A stretch of 64,000 nt of DNA from Aggregatibacter kilianii (GTDB lineage: Bacteria; Pseudomonadota; Gammaproteobacteria; Enterobacterales; Pasteurellaceae), in contig NZ_NRCN01000001.1 of assembly GCF_003130255.1 (NCBI RefSeq), forward strand, positions 62,001-126,000. Reading direction: 5' to 3'. The notes beneath the pieces are model-generated. The model searched no databases and was not told where the DNA came from. It worked only from the letters and a program-made list of their open reading frames with translations. Of the stretch, positions 54,292-64,000 are shown piece by piece (the first letter of the stretch is position 1; the number at the start of each line of letters is the position of its first letter). Made by a program: the position numbers and the translations under genes.

Positions 54292-54933
54292 ATGACAAGT
54301 TCTGCAAATAAACGTTCTGTAATGACGCTATTTTCAAATAAAACAGATATTTATTGCCACCAAGTAAGAATCGTATTAGCAGAGAAAGGCGTAGCTTATG
54401 AAACGGAAATTGTAGATCCGCAAGCATTACCGGAAGATTTAATGGAACTCAATCCGTATGGCACCGTACCGACATTGGTTGATCGTGATTTAGTATTGTT
54501 TAATTCACGTATCATTATGGAATATTTGGATGAGCGTTTTCCGCATCCGCCATTAATGCCGGTTTATCCTGTGGCACGCGGCAAAAGCCGTTTGTTAATG
54601 TTACGTATTGAACAAGACTGGTATCCAACCTTGGAGAAAGCACAGAATGACCTTTCTGATGCAGAGCGCGCGAATGCGTTAAAACAACTGAAAGAAGAAA
54701 TTCTTGCTATCTCCTCGATTTTCAATCAAAACACCTATTTTATGAGCGATGAATTTAGTCTTATCGACTGCTATGTCGCACCATTGTTGTGGCGTATGCA
54801 AGAATTAGGTGTGGAATTCAGCGGCGCCGGTAGCAAAGCGATCAAAGCTTATATGTCACGTGTGTTTGAGCGCGATTCTTTCTTGCAATCCGTGGGTGAG
54901 CTTGCACCAAAAAATTTAATGGATGAGAAATAA
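54292..54933 (+). CDS. sspA: Stringent starvation protein A
   Basis: 213 residues with a glutathione-transferase fold but no enzymatic activity expected; SspA binds RNA polymerase and aids stationary-phase and acid responses. MTLFSNKTDIYCHQVRIVLA at the start, LNPYGTVPTLVDRDLVLFNS near residue 45 and EYLDERFPHPPL are typical. TCGGAGGA lies 6 bases before the ATG. sspB follows at 11 bases. Confidence 0.96.
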   Translation: MTSSANKRSVMTLFSNKTDIYCHQVRIVLAEKGVAYETEIVDPQALPEDLMELNPYGTVPTLVDRDLVLFNSRIIMEYLDERFPHPPLMPVYPVARGKSRLLMLRIEQDWYPTLEKAQNDLSDAERANALKQLKEEILAISSIFNQNTYFMSDEFSLIDCYVAPLLWRMQELGVEFSGAGSKAIKAYMSRVFERDSFLQSVGELAPKNLMDEK

Positions 54934-54944
54934 TAGGTCGACAA

Positions 54945-55388
54945 ATGGAATATAAATCATCTCCGAAACGTCCTTATTTATTAAGAGCTTATTACGATTG
55001 GTTGATTGATAATGACTTTACGCCGTATTTAGTGGTCGATGCCACTTATTGGGGCGTGAAGGTGCCTGTTGAATATGTGAAAGACGGGCAAATCGTGTTG
55101 AATTTGTCTGCCAGCGCCACAGGTAATTTGCAGCTTACCAATGATTTTATTCAATTTAATGCTCGTTTTCGTGGTGTGCCACAAGATATTTATATTCCTA
55201 TGGGGGCGACATTAGCTATTTATGCCCGCGAAAATGGCGACGGCGTGATGTTTGAACCGGAAGCCGCTTATGAGCATCCGGAACAAGCGGAAGAGCAACC
55301 AACGAGTTTTGAGAATGTGGTTGATAAAACGGAAAAGCCAAAAAGTACGGAGAAAAAATCCTCTTCTCATTTACGCATTGTAAAATAG
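54945..55388 (+). CDS. sspB: ClpXP adaptor SspB
   Basis: 147 residues. SspB tethers ssrA-tagged peptides to ClpXP. The globular substrate-binding domain (residues 1-110, RAYYDWLIDNDFTPYLVVDA near the start, NLSASATGNLQL) is followed by a flexible acidic tail and the short C-terminal ClpX-binding tail SSHLRIVK, here ending exactly at the stop. Co-transcribed with sspA. Confidence 0.95.
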   Translation: MEYKSSPKRPYLLRAYYDWLIDNDFTPYLVVDATYWGVKVPVEYVKDGQIVLNLSASATGNLQLTNDFIQFNARFRGVPQDIYIPMGATLAIYARENGDGVMFEPEAAYEHPEQAEEQPTSFENVVDKTEKPKSTEKKSSSHLRIVK

Positions 55389-55420
55389 CTGTTCATCATC
55401 AAATAGAAAAAACACCGAAA

Positions 55421-55448
55421 AAAGATACTGCACTTTGGTATCTTTTTT
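55421..55448 (+). terminator. sspAB terminator
   Basis: AAAGATAC (55421-55428) pairs with GTATCTTT (55438-55445), then TTT; the loop contains half an uptake signal. Confidence 0.7.
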
Positions 55449-55502
55449 GTTGTTTGATATTTTAAAGTGCGGTGAGTTTTAAATATGTTTTTACCGTTAT
55501 AA

Positions 55503-55548
55503 AAAAAATCCCCTTATTCATAGTTGAAAAGGGGATTTTTGTTTTTTT
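55503..55548. terminator. asnS terminator, bidirectional
   Basis: AAAATCCCCTT pairs with AAGGGGATTTT, with A8 on one side and T runs on the other, directly past the asnS stop on the minus strand. Confidence 0.85.
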
Positions 55549-55553
55549 AAGTA

Positions 55554-56957
55554 TTAGAAATTAGCATTGCGTGGCGCACGTGGGAACGGGATAACATCAC
55601 GGATGTTTTGTAACCCTGTCACATACACGATTAAACGCTCAAAACCTAGACCAAAACCGGAATGCGGCACAGTACCGTAACGACGTAAATCACGATACCA
55701 CCAATAATCTTCCGGGTTTAAGCCCATTTCTACCATGCGTTTATCTAACATGTCTAAGCGTTCCTCACGTTGTGAACCGCCGATGATCTCACCGATTCCC
55801 GGTGCTAACACGTCCATTGCTGCAACGGTTTTTCCGTCATCGTTTAAACGCATATAGAAGGCTTTGATGTCTTTCGGATAGTTTTTCACCACAACAGGGG
55901 ATTTGAAATATTCTTCTGCCAAATAGCGTTCATGTTCGGAAGAAAGATCGATACCCCAAGAAACCGGGAATTCAAAGGTTTTGCCGGATTTCAATAAAAT
56001 CTCAATAGCATCGGTGTAATCTACTTGCGCAAAATCGGAATTAATGAAACGTTCCAAGCGATTAATGACATCACCGTCAACATGTTTAGCAAAGAATTCT
56101 AAATCATCGCGACGCTCAGCTAAAACTGCGCGGAAAACATATTTCAACATATCTTCGGCAAGTTTTGCGTTGTCGGCGAGTGTTGCGAAAGCCACTTCCG
56201 GTTCAATCATCCAGAATTCCGCTAAATGGCGCGTAGTATTTGAGTTTTCGGCGCGGAATGTTGGCCCAAAAGTATAGATTTTACTTAATGCGCAAGCATA
56301 AGTTTCACCGTTTAATTGGCCGGATACGGTTAAGAACGATTCTTTACCAAAAAAATCTTCGCTAAAATCCACCGCACCTTTGTCTGTGCGTGGCAAGTTT
56401 TCCAAGTCTAAGGTGGAAACTCGGAACATTTCACCTGCACCTTCTGTATCAGAAGCGGTGATTAACGGGGTGGCAACCCAATAGAAACCTTGCTCGTGGA
56501 AGAAACGATGAATGGCTTGTGCTAAGCAGTGACGAACACGTGCAACGGCACCAATGATATTTGTGCGAGGACGCAAGTGTGCTACTTCGCGTAGATATTC
56601 GATAGAGTGGCGTTTGGCTGCCATCGGATAGGTTTCCGGGTCTTCCACCCAACCGGCAACTTCTACATTTTCCGCTTGTAACTCAACGGCTTGTCCTTCA
56701 GCCGGGGATTCAACCACTGTCCCTGTCACAATAACGGAACAGCCGGCGGTTAAACGTAACACTTCAGATTCATAATTGGTGATGTCATTATTTACGATAG
56801 CTTGAATTGGTGCGAAGCAAGAACCGTCATAAACGGCAAGAAAGGATAGGCCTGCTTTGGAATCGCGACGGGTGCGCACCCAACCGCGCACAGTCACTTT
56901 TTCGCCAATTGCAATTTTGCCTTGTAGTACATCTACAATTGATGCAATTTTCGTCAT
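55554..56957 (-). CDS. asnS: Asparaginyl-tRNA synthetase
   Basis: 467 residues, a class IIb aminoacyl-tRNA synthetase. The N-terminal OB-fold ([19 protein letters not shown], residues 21-39) reads the anticodon. The catalytic domain has motif 2-like [19 protein letters not shown] near residue 235 and motif 3 [17 protein letters not shown] near residue 440. Length and ends match the family. It has its own terminator and an uptake-signal-free promoter region. Confidence 0.97.
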   Translation of the reverse strand: MTKIASIVDVLQGKIAIGEKVTVRGWVRTRRDSKAGLSFLAVYDGSCFAPIQAIVNNDITNYESEVLRLTAGCSVIVTGTVVESPAEGQAVELQAENVEVAGWVEDPETYPMAAKRHSIEYLREVAHLRPRTNIIGAVARVRHCLAQAIHRFFHEQGFYWVATPLITASDTEGAGEMFRVSTLDLENLPRTDKGAVDFSEDFFGKESFLTVSGQLNGETYACALSKIYTFGPTFRAENSNTTRHLAEFWMIEPEVAFATLADNAKLAEDMLKYVFRAVLAERRDDLEFFAKHVDGDVINRLERFINSDFAQVDYTDAIEILLKSGKTFEFPVSWGIDLSSEHERYLAEEYFKSPVVVKNYPKDIKAFYMRLNDDGKTVAAMDVLAPGIGEIIGGSQREERLDMLDKRMVEMGLNPEDYWWYRDLRRYGTVPHSGFGLGFERLIVYVTGLQNIRDVIPFPRAPRNANF

Positions 56958-57151
56958 ATATACCTCAAAATTAATGCATTTTCATAAACCGCGTTAGTTT
57001 ACCTCAAGTTAGAATAATTGCCAAAGCGTATCGGAAGTTTTTATTTTTGTGATGTGAGACGCAGATTTAATGTAAAGCACTTGAGTAAAAAAAACGAACT
57101 GGTATAAATAATTTCAGTAAATTAATTATTATAACAATATGGAATTATTTG

Positions 57152-58363
57152 ATGAGAAAGGAAGAAAAAACCCCATTACGTTTAATTCAATTAGGTAAAA
57201 TTTACCGATTAATTGAACAATTTGAAGAAATTTCCCGCATTGAGTTATCAAAACTTTCCGGCTTGGCGCCGGCCTCCATCACTTCCTTAAGCCGAACCTT
57301 AATTGAAGAACGTTTAGTTATGGAAAAAACAGTGCGTACAACGGATGTACGCGGACGTCCTGCCATTGCACTATGTGTTTCTCCATTTTATTGGCAGGCT
57401 TTATGCGCCACCTTAATGGAAGATCGGTTTGAAATTATCCTAAGTGAACTAGACGGTGCGATTATCGAACAATACGTTTTTCCTTTATTAAAAAATGACT
57501 TACAGCATTTAGATAAGTTTTTAGTGCGAAGTCTGAAACAATTTCTTGCAGAAAGTCATGCATTGGCAAGACCCATTACTTTTTCCGTTACTGTCGGCGG
57601 TGAATTGGATAAGGAGGGTTGTTTAATTAAATTGGGCCATACGGAATTTGAACATTTGGATTTAAAAACCTTATTTAAACCTTATTTCAAAGTGCCGATT
57701 TTAATTACCGAATATTTTAAAACCTGGTTATTAGCCGAATCGACTTTAGGTAATGTCATTAATTGTGACGATGTGTTATTCATACAATTGGATGAGGAAA
57801 TAAATCTTAGCGTATTGTCACAGGGTGAAGTTTTGTTTAATCGTGAACAGGAGCGGGTGAATATTGATCATTTGATCGTGCCAAGACTAAACGAACTACA
57901 GGCACTGATGAATCATGATCTGCCTGAAGTTAAACGCTATCAAGTGCAGCATCAAATTACACATCGCGCCATTGTGCAACTTGTGGACGCTTTATATCCG
58001 AATAATATATTCACCAATAATTCTGACAAAATAAAATTCCTATGTGAACAAATTAAACAAAACGAAAGAAATGCATTGCGCATTTTAGACCATATAACAG
58101 ATTGTTTTGCTTATATTTTAATGAATTTGGTTAATATTTTCTCTGCACAAAGAGTTATGTTGAATTCCGGCCTGTTGCTAGTTAAAGACATTTTTCTTGA
58201 ACAACTAAATCATAAACTGGCTACTTATTTACCGAACAAGTCCGTTCCGGTAGAGGTGATTACCGGCAAATACGAATGGAACAGCCCAATTGTTGCCGGA
58301 GCGGCGATTAAACAAGGTATTTATGATGGGAGTTTGCTGACTTATTTGGTAAAAAACGAATAA
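57152..58363 (+). CDS. ROK-family transcriptional regulator lacking the zinc motif
   Basis: 403 residues. An N-terminal winged helix-turn-helix (residues 10-62: ISRIELSKLSGLAPASITSL) is typical of NagC/Mlc/XylR-type repressors, and a ROK-like domain follows (MLNSGLLLVKDIFLEQL, WNSPIVAGAAIKQGIYDGSL at the end). The Cys-rich zinc motif found in Mlc/NagC (CxCGxxGCxE) is absent, with the corresponding segment near residue 225 shortened. The ligand is not identifiable. It lies 95 bases before the bioD-like gene, but the functional link is unknown. ATG at 57152 is preferred over a TTG one codon earlier. Confidence 0.8.
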   Translation: MRKEEKTPLRLIQLGKIYRLIEQFEEISRIELSKLSGLAPASITSLSRTLIEERLVMEKTVRTTDVRGRPAIALCVSPFYWQALCATLMEDRFEIILSELDGAIIEQYVFPLLKNDLQHLDKFLVRSLKQFLAESHALARPITFSVTVGGELDKEGCLIKLGHTEFEHLDLKTLFKPYFKVPILITEYFKTWLLAESTLGNVINCDDVLFIQLDEEINLSVLSQGEVLFNREQERVNIDHLIVPRLNELQALMNHDLPEVKRYQVQHQITHRAIVQLVDALYPNNIFTNNSDKIKFLCEQIKQNERNALRILDHITDCFAYILMNLVNIFSAQRVMLNSGLLLVKDIFLEQLNHKLATYLPNKSVPVEVITGKYEWNSPIVAGAAIKQGIYDGSLLTYLVKNE

Positions 58364-58458
58364 AAATAAGAGAAATCTATCAATTTTTGTTTTAGCTCAA
58401 TATTACTCATTGGAATTTCCCTTAGAATTTTGTCATTAGTATGAGAAAGGGGAAGACA

Positions 58459-59187
58459 ATGAGTAGTTTTTTTGTCACGGGTACAGACACCAATGTCGGC
58501 AAAACCGTTGTTAGTCGTGCAATTATGCAGGCACTTCAAAAAGCCGGTGTACAAATTGTCGGTTATAAGCCTATTGCCTACGGGCAAGAAGATATCGTTT
58601 ATCCCGATTACCAAAAACTCGCCACAGATGATTATGATGCCAAGGATAATTCCGACGTACTCACCTTAATGCATAGCACCAAAGAAAAAGTGAGCTATGA
58701 AGACATTAACAGCTATACCTTTTTACACTCGATGCCAATTCTGACGGAAAATTGTAAACGGGTACAAATTAGTAAATTAAATGCCGATTTAACGCGTTTA
58801 TCTTCACGTTATCAGTCTGTTTTAGTGGAAGGGGCTTTTGGTTGGCTGACGCCGATTAACAAAGATTATAGTTTTGCCGACTGGGTTGCCGAGCATAATA
58901 TGCCTGTTGTGTTGGTCGTAGGTATTAAAGAAGGGTGTATTAATCACACATTGCTGACGGCAAAAGCGATTCTTGATCGTGGTTTACCATTATTAGGTTG
59001 GGTTGCTAATCGTGTTAACCCTTGTCTTGGTTATTACGCTGAAATTATTGACACTTTAAAGCAAAAAATTGATGCACCGTTGTTAGGTGAGGTATCTTAC
59101 ATCCATAAACCGGAAGAACAGGATCTAAGCCGTTTCATCACTAATCTTGATCGCTTAACCTATATGAAAACAGAATTGGTGGCTTAG
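58459..59187 (+). CDS. bioD: Dethiobiotin synthetase paralogue (BioD/YnfK type)
   Basis: 242 residues, a P-loop enzyme forming the ureido ring of dethiobiotin with CO2 and ATP. Walker A is FFVTGTDTNVGKTVVSR near the start, and LVEGAFGWLTPINK near residue 118 corresponds to the canonical EGAGGW with Phe in place of Gly. VVGIKEGCINHTLLTAKAI and GWVANRVNP match the YnfK-type second BioD of enterobacteria. No other bio gene is adjacent. AAAGGGGA lies 6 bases before the ATG; an in-frame ATG at 58441 includes that site. Confidence 0.88.
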   Translation: MSSFFVTGTDTNVGKTVVSRAIMQALQKAGVQIVGYKPIAYGQEDIVYPDYQKLATDDYDAKDNSDVLTLMHSTKEKVSYEDINSYTFLHSMPILTENCKRVQISKLNADLTRLSSRYQSVLVEGAFGWLTPINKDYSFADWVAEHNMPVVLVVGIKEGCINHTLLTAKAILDRGLPLLGWVANRVNPCLGYYAEIIDTLKQKIDAPLLGEVSYIHKPEEQDLSRFITNLDRLTYMKTELVA

Positions 59188-59299
59188 AAACGAGGGTAAA
59201 AGTGCGGTCATTTTTAGCAATGAATTTACACTGAGTCATTGCCTAATAAAAAATCGTAGAGATTTGCCTTTATGATTTTTTTGTTATGAATAGCCGGAA

Positions 59300-60874
59300 T
59301 TATATGCCGGGAGCTTTCCAAAGTGAGGTGGTTAGTCCACTATCTACCAGTTGTAGCTGTCTTTTATAAATATTGACCCATTGCTTTTTATGCGCTTGGT
59401 ATAAAGCATGATTTTTCGAATTTGGTTGATGTTGTCGCTCAAATTTCACTAATTTCTTACCGGTTTCGGCTAAAGAAGAGTAGAGTCCAACCCCGACACC
59501 GGCCGCAATGGCGCAACCTAATGCAGTTGCTTCTTTGACAACAGGTATATTAACGATTAGTCCGGTGACATCCGCTAAAATTTGGCTCCATAACTTGCCT
59601 TTCGAACCGCCTCCGGCAAAGACGATAGAGGTTAATTTAACTCCGGAAAATTTTTGAACCTGCTCCAAATTACAAGAAGATACAATCGCGGCATTTTCTT
59701 CTAATGCACGGAATAAGACGGCTTTATTGCACTTATCCGGATCGATAGAGAGGTTAATGAAAGAGGGTGAGGCGTGATACCAAGATTTAAAATGCATCGC
59801 ATCGGAGAAAATCGGAATGATATTATTGGCTCCAACCGGTACACGTTCTGCCATTTGTTCCAGCAAACTATAAGCATCCACGCCTAAGCGCTCGGCCAAT
59901 CTTTTTTCCTCTTCACAAAAGGCATCGCGGAACCAACGCATGGTTAATCCGGTGAAAAAGCTAATAGATTCCGCCTGTACTAATGGTGGAATCACATGCG
60001 GATTGATGCGCACATTCATTTCGGGATCGGTTACCGCTTGGGGGAGATTAACCACTTGTTGCCAAAATGTACCGCCGATAACTGCCGCTTGAGCAGGTTC
60101 GGTGACACCTAAACCGATGCAACCAAGTTGCACATCCCCCCCACCAACAACGACCGGCGTACCTTCCTGCAAGCCGGTTTGTTTGGCAACTTGCGTCGTG
60201 ACTTTACCCAATAAGGTTCCTGTTTCTTTAACCGGGGTTAGAATATCGGCATTGAGTCCCGCCATATCCAATAATTCGGGAGACCATTGGCGTGTTTTCA
60301 GGTTTAACATTCCTGTTGTGCCAGCATTGGAAGGTTCAACCGCGAGCTCACCACTTAACATAAACGACAACCAGTCGCTAATCATGGAGATGGCTTTCGT
60401 CTGACGATAAATATCCGGACGGTGATGGGCAAGCCAGAGTAAACGGGGAACGGCGCTAAGCGCTAAAGTTTGCCCGGATATCGAATAGAGTTGTTGCTCA
60501 AAAGTATAGTTATATAGGGTTTTTAATTCTTTTACTTCTTCCACCGCACGGGCATCGACGTTGCCACAAGCCCAAATCGGCGTTTTATGTTCGTCATAAA
60601 GCACAATGCCTTCACGCATGGAACAGGTGGATATTGCGGCGATTTGTTGCGGCTGAATTTGAAACTTGGTTAACGACTGTTGAATACAATCACAGGTTAG
60701 TTGCCAATTATTGGCTAGGTCAAACTCCATTGAGCCGGGAATGTTCGGATCAGAAAAATGCGTCCACTCCCGTTGTGCGGCGGTGATTTGGTTACCATTT
60801 AAATCAAAAATGACTGCCCGAACACTGCCGGTACCTGCGTCCAATGCCATTAAATAAGTTGCTTGATGACTCAT
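59300..60874 (-). CDS. lsrK: Autoinducer-2 kinase LsrK
   Basis: 524 residues of the FGGY sugar kinase family. LsrK phosphorylates imported AI-2 so that phospho-AI-2 can bind LsrR. The start [18 protein letters not shown] is the phosphate-1 motif; SRPxx-like [14 protein letters not shown] near residue 85 and the ADP-binding [20 protein letters not shown] near residue 430 follow. It lies after lsrR on the minus strand (lsrRK). GGAGG before the second of two ATGs supports the chosen start. Confidence 0.95.
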   Translation of the reverse strand: MSHQATYLMALDAGTGSVRAVIFDLNGNQITAAQREWTHFSDPNIPGSMEFDLANNWQLTCDCIQQSLTKFQIQPQQIAAISTCSMREGIVLYDEHKTPIWACGNVDARAVEEVKELKTLYNYTFEQQLYSISGQTLALSAVPRLLWLAHHRPDIYRQTKAISMISDWLSFMLSGELAVEPSNAGTTGMLNLKTRQWSPELLDMAGLNADILTPVKETGTLLGKVTTQVAKQTGLQEGTPVVVGGGDVQLGCIGLGVTEPAQAAVIGGTFWQQVVNLPQAVTDPEMNVRINPHVIPPLVQAESISFFTGLTMRWFRDAFCEEEKRLAERLGVDAYSLLEQMAERVPVGANNIIPIFSDAMHFKSWYHASPSFINLSIDPDKCNKAVLFRALEENAAIVSSCNLEQVQKFSGVKLTSIVFAGGGSKGKLWSQILADVTGLIVNIPVVKEATALGCAIAAGVGVGLYSSLAETGKKLVKFERQHQPNSKNHALYQAHKKQWVNIYKRQLQLVDSGLTTSLWKAPGI

Positions 60875-60924
60875 CATTTCCTCCTTTATTTAGGAAGAAA
60901 ATCGCTCTTATTCAAAACCTTTCG

Positions 60925-61890
60925 CTAAACTAACTGCGCTAACATCATCCGAGCCGTGTTTTCTTCCGTTACCAATGAATTAATATGTTTTCCATACAAT
61001 GCACTTAAAATTGCTTCCACTTTGTCTTCACCTCCCGCAATCCCAATAACATTTGGAATTTTCTTGAGATTTTCCAACGGCACACTAATTAATTCCTCGT
61101 GTAAGGGCATATCGGGCTGTAAACAGCCGTCTTTGCGCATAAAATAGCCGAGAATATCACCGACTGCGCCTTGGCTACGGATAATCTGTTGTTTTTCTTC
61201 CGTAATATAGCCGGAACGCAGTAGTGTTGCCTGCCCCTTTTGGCGAGTGGCTCCGATACCGACAATTGCCGCATTGGCGCTACAGGCCGCCAACATAATA
61301 TCCCGGACGCAAGATTCCCGTTTAAAAAGCCTTGCCGCTTCCGTTGATGAGGCTCGCAACGGTGCCGGAATAATACTGACGGAACAAGAGCCGTCCAATT
61401 GACCGATACCTTTCATGTAGGGCCCAACGCCACCGGATAAGGTAATCAGTTTTATGGCATTGTGGGTAATAAATTCGTTGGCATATTTCAATGTTTTCAT
61501 GATGGTATCGCCAAATCCGATTGCCAACATTTGATTCGGTTTGAGTAACGACATTAACATTTGTGCCGCGCCAACACCCAAGCGCTCATTAATTTCATGT
61601 TGTGGCAAGGCAGGCAAAATACGAATATGTTTCAGATTAAAATACTGTTGCAATGCCTCTTCCAACTCCAAACAACCGGTGAAACGGGAATTAATTTGCA
61701 CTTTGATAATGCCGGATTGCCGACCTTTCTCCAGCAGTCTGGAGACTTTTAAACGCGGCAATTTTAATTTATCGCCAATTTCGCTTTGGGTTAGGTTATC
61801 GTGATAGTAGAACCACGCGATTCTCGCCAACAGCTCCTCTTCACTAATGGTTTGAATAAATTCTTGTTGATTTGATGTTAGTTCATTCAT
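60925..61890 (-). CDS. lsrR: lsr operon repressor LsrR
   Basis: 321 residues of the SorC/DeoR-like family. The N-terminal helix-turn-helix is [21 protein letters not shown] (near residues 33-53, the DNA-binding unit), and the C-terminal sugar-phosphate-binding domain has [15 protein letters not shown] and [18 protein letters not shown]. LsrR represses the divergent lsrA operon and its own, and is released by phospho-AI-2. It is first in lsrRK. Confidence 0.95.
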   Translation of the reverse strand: MNELTSNQQEFIQTISEEELLARIAWFYYHDNLTQSEIGDKLKLPRLKVSRLLEKGRQSGIIKVQINSRFTGCLELEEALQQYFNLKHIRILPALPQHEINERLGVGAAQMLMSLLKPNQMLAIGFGDTIMKTLKYANEFITHNAIKLITLSGGVGPYMKGIGQLDGSCSVSIIPAPLRASSTEAARLFKRESCVRDIMLAACSANAAIVGIGATRQKGQATLLRSGYITEEKQQIIRSQGAVGDILGYFMRKDGCLQPDMPLHEELISVPLENLKKIPNVIGIAGGEDKVEAILSALYGKHINSLVTEENTARMMLAQLV

Positions 61891-62138
61891 GTTTTTATTT
61901 TAATTTTTGTGGCTGATTGAGCATCATTATTCATTTGTTTTTACTTATTATCAATTGTTCCTTTCGCTTTTTTGTAAAAGCATGATGAAGATCACTTTTT
62001 TAGAAAAAAGTAACAATACTCTTGTCTTTCGATCCAAATTTGTGATCAGGCTCGCAGAAATTTTTAAAGATTACACATAACATTCTGAAAAAATGTTTTA
62101 TAGAAAATACATTTGTTCATGTGTATATGGTGGGTAAA
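61891..62138. promoter_or_regulatory. lsrR/lsrA divergent control region with CRP-like site
   Basis: TGTGA-TCAGGC-TCGCA at 62041-62056 matches the CRP site with one mismatch, about 85 bases before lsrA. A second, weaker match (CATGA-TGAAGA-TCACT) lies near 61981-61996. Published work on A. actinomycetemcomitans, as I recall, reports control of both operons by LsrR and cAMP-CRP. Confidence 0.6.
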
Positions 62139-63656
62139 ATGCAAACTCAAGTTTCCGAACGGCCATGTTTAATTTCCGCCCGAAATATCAGTAAATCTTT
62201 TTCCGGTGTGGAAGTATTAAAAGCAATTGATTTTTCTTTATATGCAGGTGAAGTGCACGCCTTATTGGGCGGCAATGGTGCAGGCAAATCCACGCTGGTT
62301 AAAATCATTGCCGGTATTCAGCCACAAGATAGTGGTGAATTGCTCATTCATGGCACATTGCAACATAAGCTGTCGCCGAAAAAAGCCCATCAGCTTGGCA
62401 TTTATCTGGTGCCGCAAGAACCGTTGTTATTTCCGAATTTAACGGTGAAAGAAAATATTCTGTTCGGTTTGCCCCGCAACGAAAAAACATCGGAAAAACT
62501 GACCGCACTTTTGCACGAATTAAATTCTCATTTGAAGTTGGAAATGCCTGCCGGTTTATTAGAAGTGGCAGATCAACAGTTGGTAGAGATTATGCGCGGG
62601 CTCATGCGCAATGCGTCTATTTTGATTTTAGACGAACCGACCGCTTCACTAACGCCCGTTGAAACGGAGAATTTATTTAAAAAAATCCAATCCTTACTGG
62701 ATAAAGGCGTTGGGATTGTTTTCATCTCTCACAAATTGCCTGAAGTGTGGAAAATTTCTCATCGCATTAGTGTTATGCGTGACGGTTACATCGCCTTAAG
62801 CGGTAAAACTGCCGAATTAAATAAAGACGAAGTAATCACCGCGATTACCCCGAAAGCTAAAAATGCCCAACTCACCGAAAGCCAAAAATTGTGGCTGGAA
62901 TTGCCCGGCCACCATCGAATAAAGCGTAATGATAAACCGATTCTGAAAGTCGTTAATCTGACAGGAGAGGGGTTTAAAAATATTTCCCTCGACATTTATC
63001 CCGGTGAAATTCTAGGCTTGGCAGGCGTGGTGGGAGCCGGGCGTACCGAACTTGCGGAAACCCTGTATGGCCTACGCAAACAAAAGTGCGGTCAGATTTT
63101 TTTTAATTTTCATGAGATCAGTGATTGCGATACCAAAGCACGGTTGGAGCAGGGCATTGTTTATTTGCCGGAAGACCGTCAAGCTTCAGGGTTATATTTG
63201 GACTCACCACTGACATGGAATGTGTGTGGGCTGACCTATAACAACATGGGATTCTGGTTGGATACGAAAAAGGAAAGTGCCATTTTAGAACGTTATCATC
63301 GGGCGATAGGAATTAAATTCAGTGATAAGCAGCAAGCGGCCAGAACCTTATCCGGCGGAAATCAACAAAAAGTTTTGATTGCCAAATGTTTAGAGGCGGA
63401 TCCTGCATTGTTAATCGTGGACGAACCGACTCGCGGAGTCGATGTGGGTGCGCGTGCCGATATTTATCAATTGATCAAGAATATTGCCAAGCAGAATGTC
63501 GCAATCTTGTTTATTTCTTCCGACTTAGAAGAAATTGAGAAAATGTCCCAACGGGTATTGGTGATGCATGATGGACAAATCAGTGATTCGTTAATCGGTG
63601 AGGCGATTAATACCAACCGCATTATGCAAATGGCGTTCGGCAGTTCACATACATAA
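62139..63656 (+). CDS. lsrA: AI-2 importer ATP-binding protein LsrA
   Basis: 505 residues with two ABC ATPase modules, as in RbsA-type sugar importers. The first has Walker [11 protein letters not shown] near residue 46 and [12 protein letters not shown]; the second has the diverged [10 protein letters not shown] near residue 298, the signature [10 protein letters not shown] near residue 405 and [13 protein letters not shown]. It energises AI-2 uptake with LsrC, LsrD and LsrB. GGTGGG lies 4 bases before the ATG at 62139; earlier in-frame starts (GTG 62121, ATG 62127) are possible. lsrC follows at 10 bases. Confidence 0.95.
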   Translation: MQTQVSERPCLISARNISKSFSGVEVLKAIDFSLYAGEVHALLGGNGAGKSTLVKIIAGIQPQDSGELLIHGTLQHKLSPKKAHQLGIYLVPQEPLLFPNLTVKENILFGLPRNEKTSEKLTALLHELNSHLKLEMPAGLLEVADQQLVEIMRGLMRNASILILDEPTASLTPVETENLFKKIQSLLDKGVGIVFISHKLPEVWKISHRISVMRDGYIALSGKTAELNKDEVITAITPKAKNAQLTESQKLWLELPGHHRIKRNDKPILKVVNLTGEGFKNISLDIYPGEILGLAGVVGAGRTELAETLYGLRKQKCGQIFFNFHEISDCDTKARLEQGIVYLPEDRQASGLYLDSPLTWNVCGLTYNNMGFWLDTKKESAILERYHRAIGIKFSDKQQAARTLSGGNQQKVLIAKCLEADPALLIVDEPTRGVDVGARADIYQLIKNIAKQNVAILFISSDLEEIEKMSQRVLVMHDGQISDSLIGEAINTNRIMQMAFGSSHT

Positions 63657-63666
63657 GGAGAAGGGG

Positions 63667-64000
63667 ATGTGGAAATTAATGTTGAAACTCATTCAAGATA
63701 ACCGTGAACTGACCATTCTCATTGCTATTGGATTGTTATTTTTATTGTTGGGGTTTGTAGGCAACGGGTTCCATTTACAAACGATAACCATGGTTTTTAG
63801 CTCTGCCCAAATTGTGATTCTGTTGGCAATTGGGGCGACTTTTGTGATTTTAACCCGCAATATTGATGTTTCCGTGGGATCCACCATGGGACTGAGCTCG
63901 GTAATTGTCGGTAGCCTGTTAAACTCGGGTTATGACTTAACTTCTGCCTTTCTTCTTACCTTATGCTGCGGTTTGACTGCGGGGCTGCTAAATGGCGTAT
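63667..64000 (+). CDS. lsrC: AI-2 importer permease LsrC, 5' part
   Basis: The first 111 residues, cut by the window end (E. coli LsrC has about 340). AAGGAG precedes the ATG. Visible are membrane segments [18 protein letters not shown] and [15 protein letters not shown], and the family motif [18 protein letters not shown]. LsrC forms the channel with LsrD; the rest of lsrCDBFG presumably continues to the right. Confidence 0.93.
   Translation, partial: MWKLMLKLIQDNRELTILIAIGLLFLLLGFVGNGFHLQTITMVFSSAQIVILLAIGATFVILTRNIDVSVGSTMGLSSVIVGSLLNSGYDLTSAFLLTLCCGLTAGLLNGV

Overview
This window comes from a member of the Pasteurellaceae, most likely the genus Aggregatibacter (A. actinomycetemcomitans or a close relative). 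Two things support this. The Haemophilus-type DNA uptake signal AAGTGCGGT and its complement occur dozens of times, singly inside genes and as inverted pairs between genes. Many blocks also resemble the gene order I recall for Haemophilus influenzae (ilvH-ilvI-NhaC-hns-purU, rplM-rpsI, torZ-torY), with an lsr autoinducer-2 locus of the kind described in A. actinomycetemcomitans. Nearly everything is chromosomal housekeeping DNA. No prophage, insertion sequence, CRISPR array or rRNA was seen; there is one tRNA gene, tRNA-Val(GAC).

Layout: 1-8.8 kb has the 3' part of carB, ilvIH (with an attenuator-like leader), an NhaC-family antiporter preceded by a Trp-Trp leader peptide and terminator, hns, purU and rlmE. 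8.9-11.5 kb has ftsH and epmC. 11.6-21.3 kb has an AfuABC-type ABC importer with two different ATPases, divergent from a three-gene PgtCBA-like sensing system; together they look like an import and sensing unit for phosphorylated metabolites. 21.4-27.9 kb has queF, a zinc-ribbon protein, yqcC-truC, yoaH, cspD, matP, a Lon-like protease and fabA. 28.1-30.4 kb is an AT-rich accessory spot: an OLD-like ATPase/TOPRIM gene, a possible 34-residue membrane peptide and tRNA-Val. 30.7-38.8 kb has a purine permease, a YchN/DsrE protein, recB, recD and an AhpD-like protein. 38.9-43.9 kb has an orphan membrane protein, rplM-rpsI, truA, a YjbR-EVE fusion, a decayed stretch and two small stress proteins. 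44.1-47.8 kb is the periplasmic TorZ/TorY S- or N-oxide reductase pair. 48.1-59.2 kb has thiI, pepE, a YvcK-like gene, moaACDE, sspAB, asnS, a ROK regulator and a bioD paralogue. 59.3-64 kb is the lsr locus: lsrRK facing lsrAC, cut off by the window end.

Several control regions can be read directly. moaA has a ModE-like site and a Moco riboswitch-like leader. fabA has adjacent FadR-like and FabR-like operators in the E. coli arrangement. torYZ has an FNR-like box, and the lsr and afu/pgt intergenic regions have CRP-like sites. matP has a matS-like site just upstream of its start. The strongest candidates for new biology are the Trp-Trp attenuator on the NhaC-like gene, the two-ATPase importer with its PgtCBA-like system whose regulator has a degenerate AAA+ domain, and the OLD-like gene beside tRNA-Val. 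All family assignments are by recognition of sequence motifs; no database search was run.
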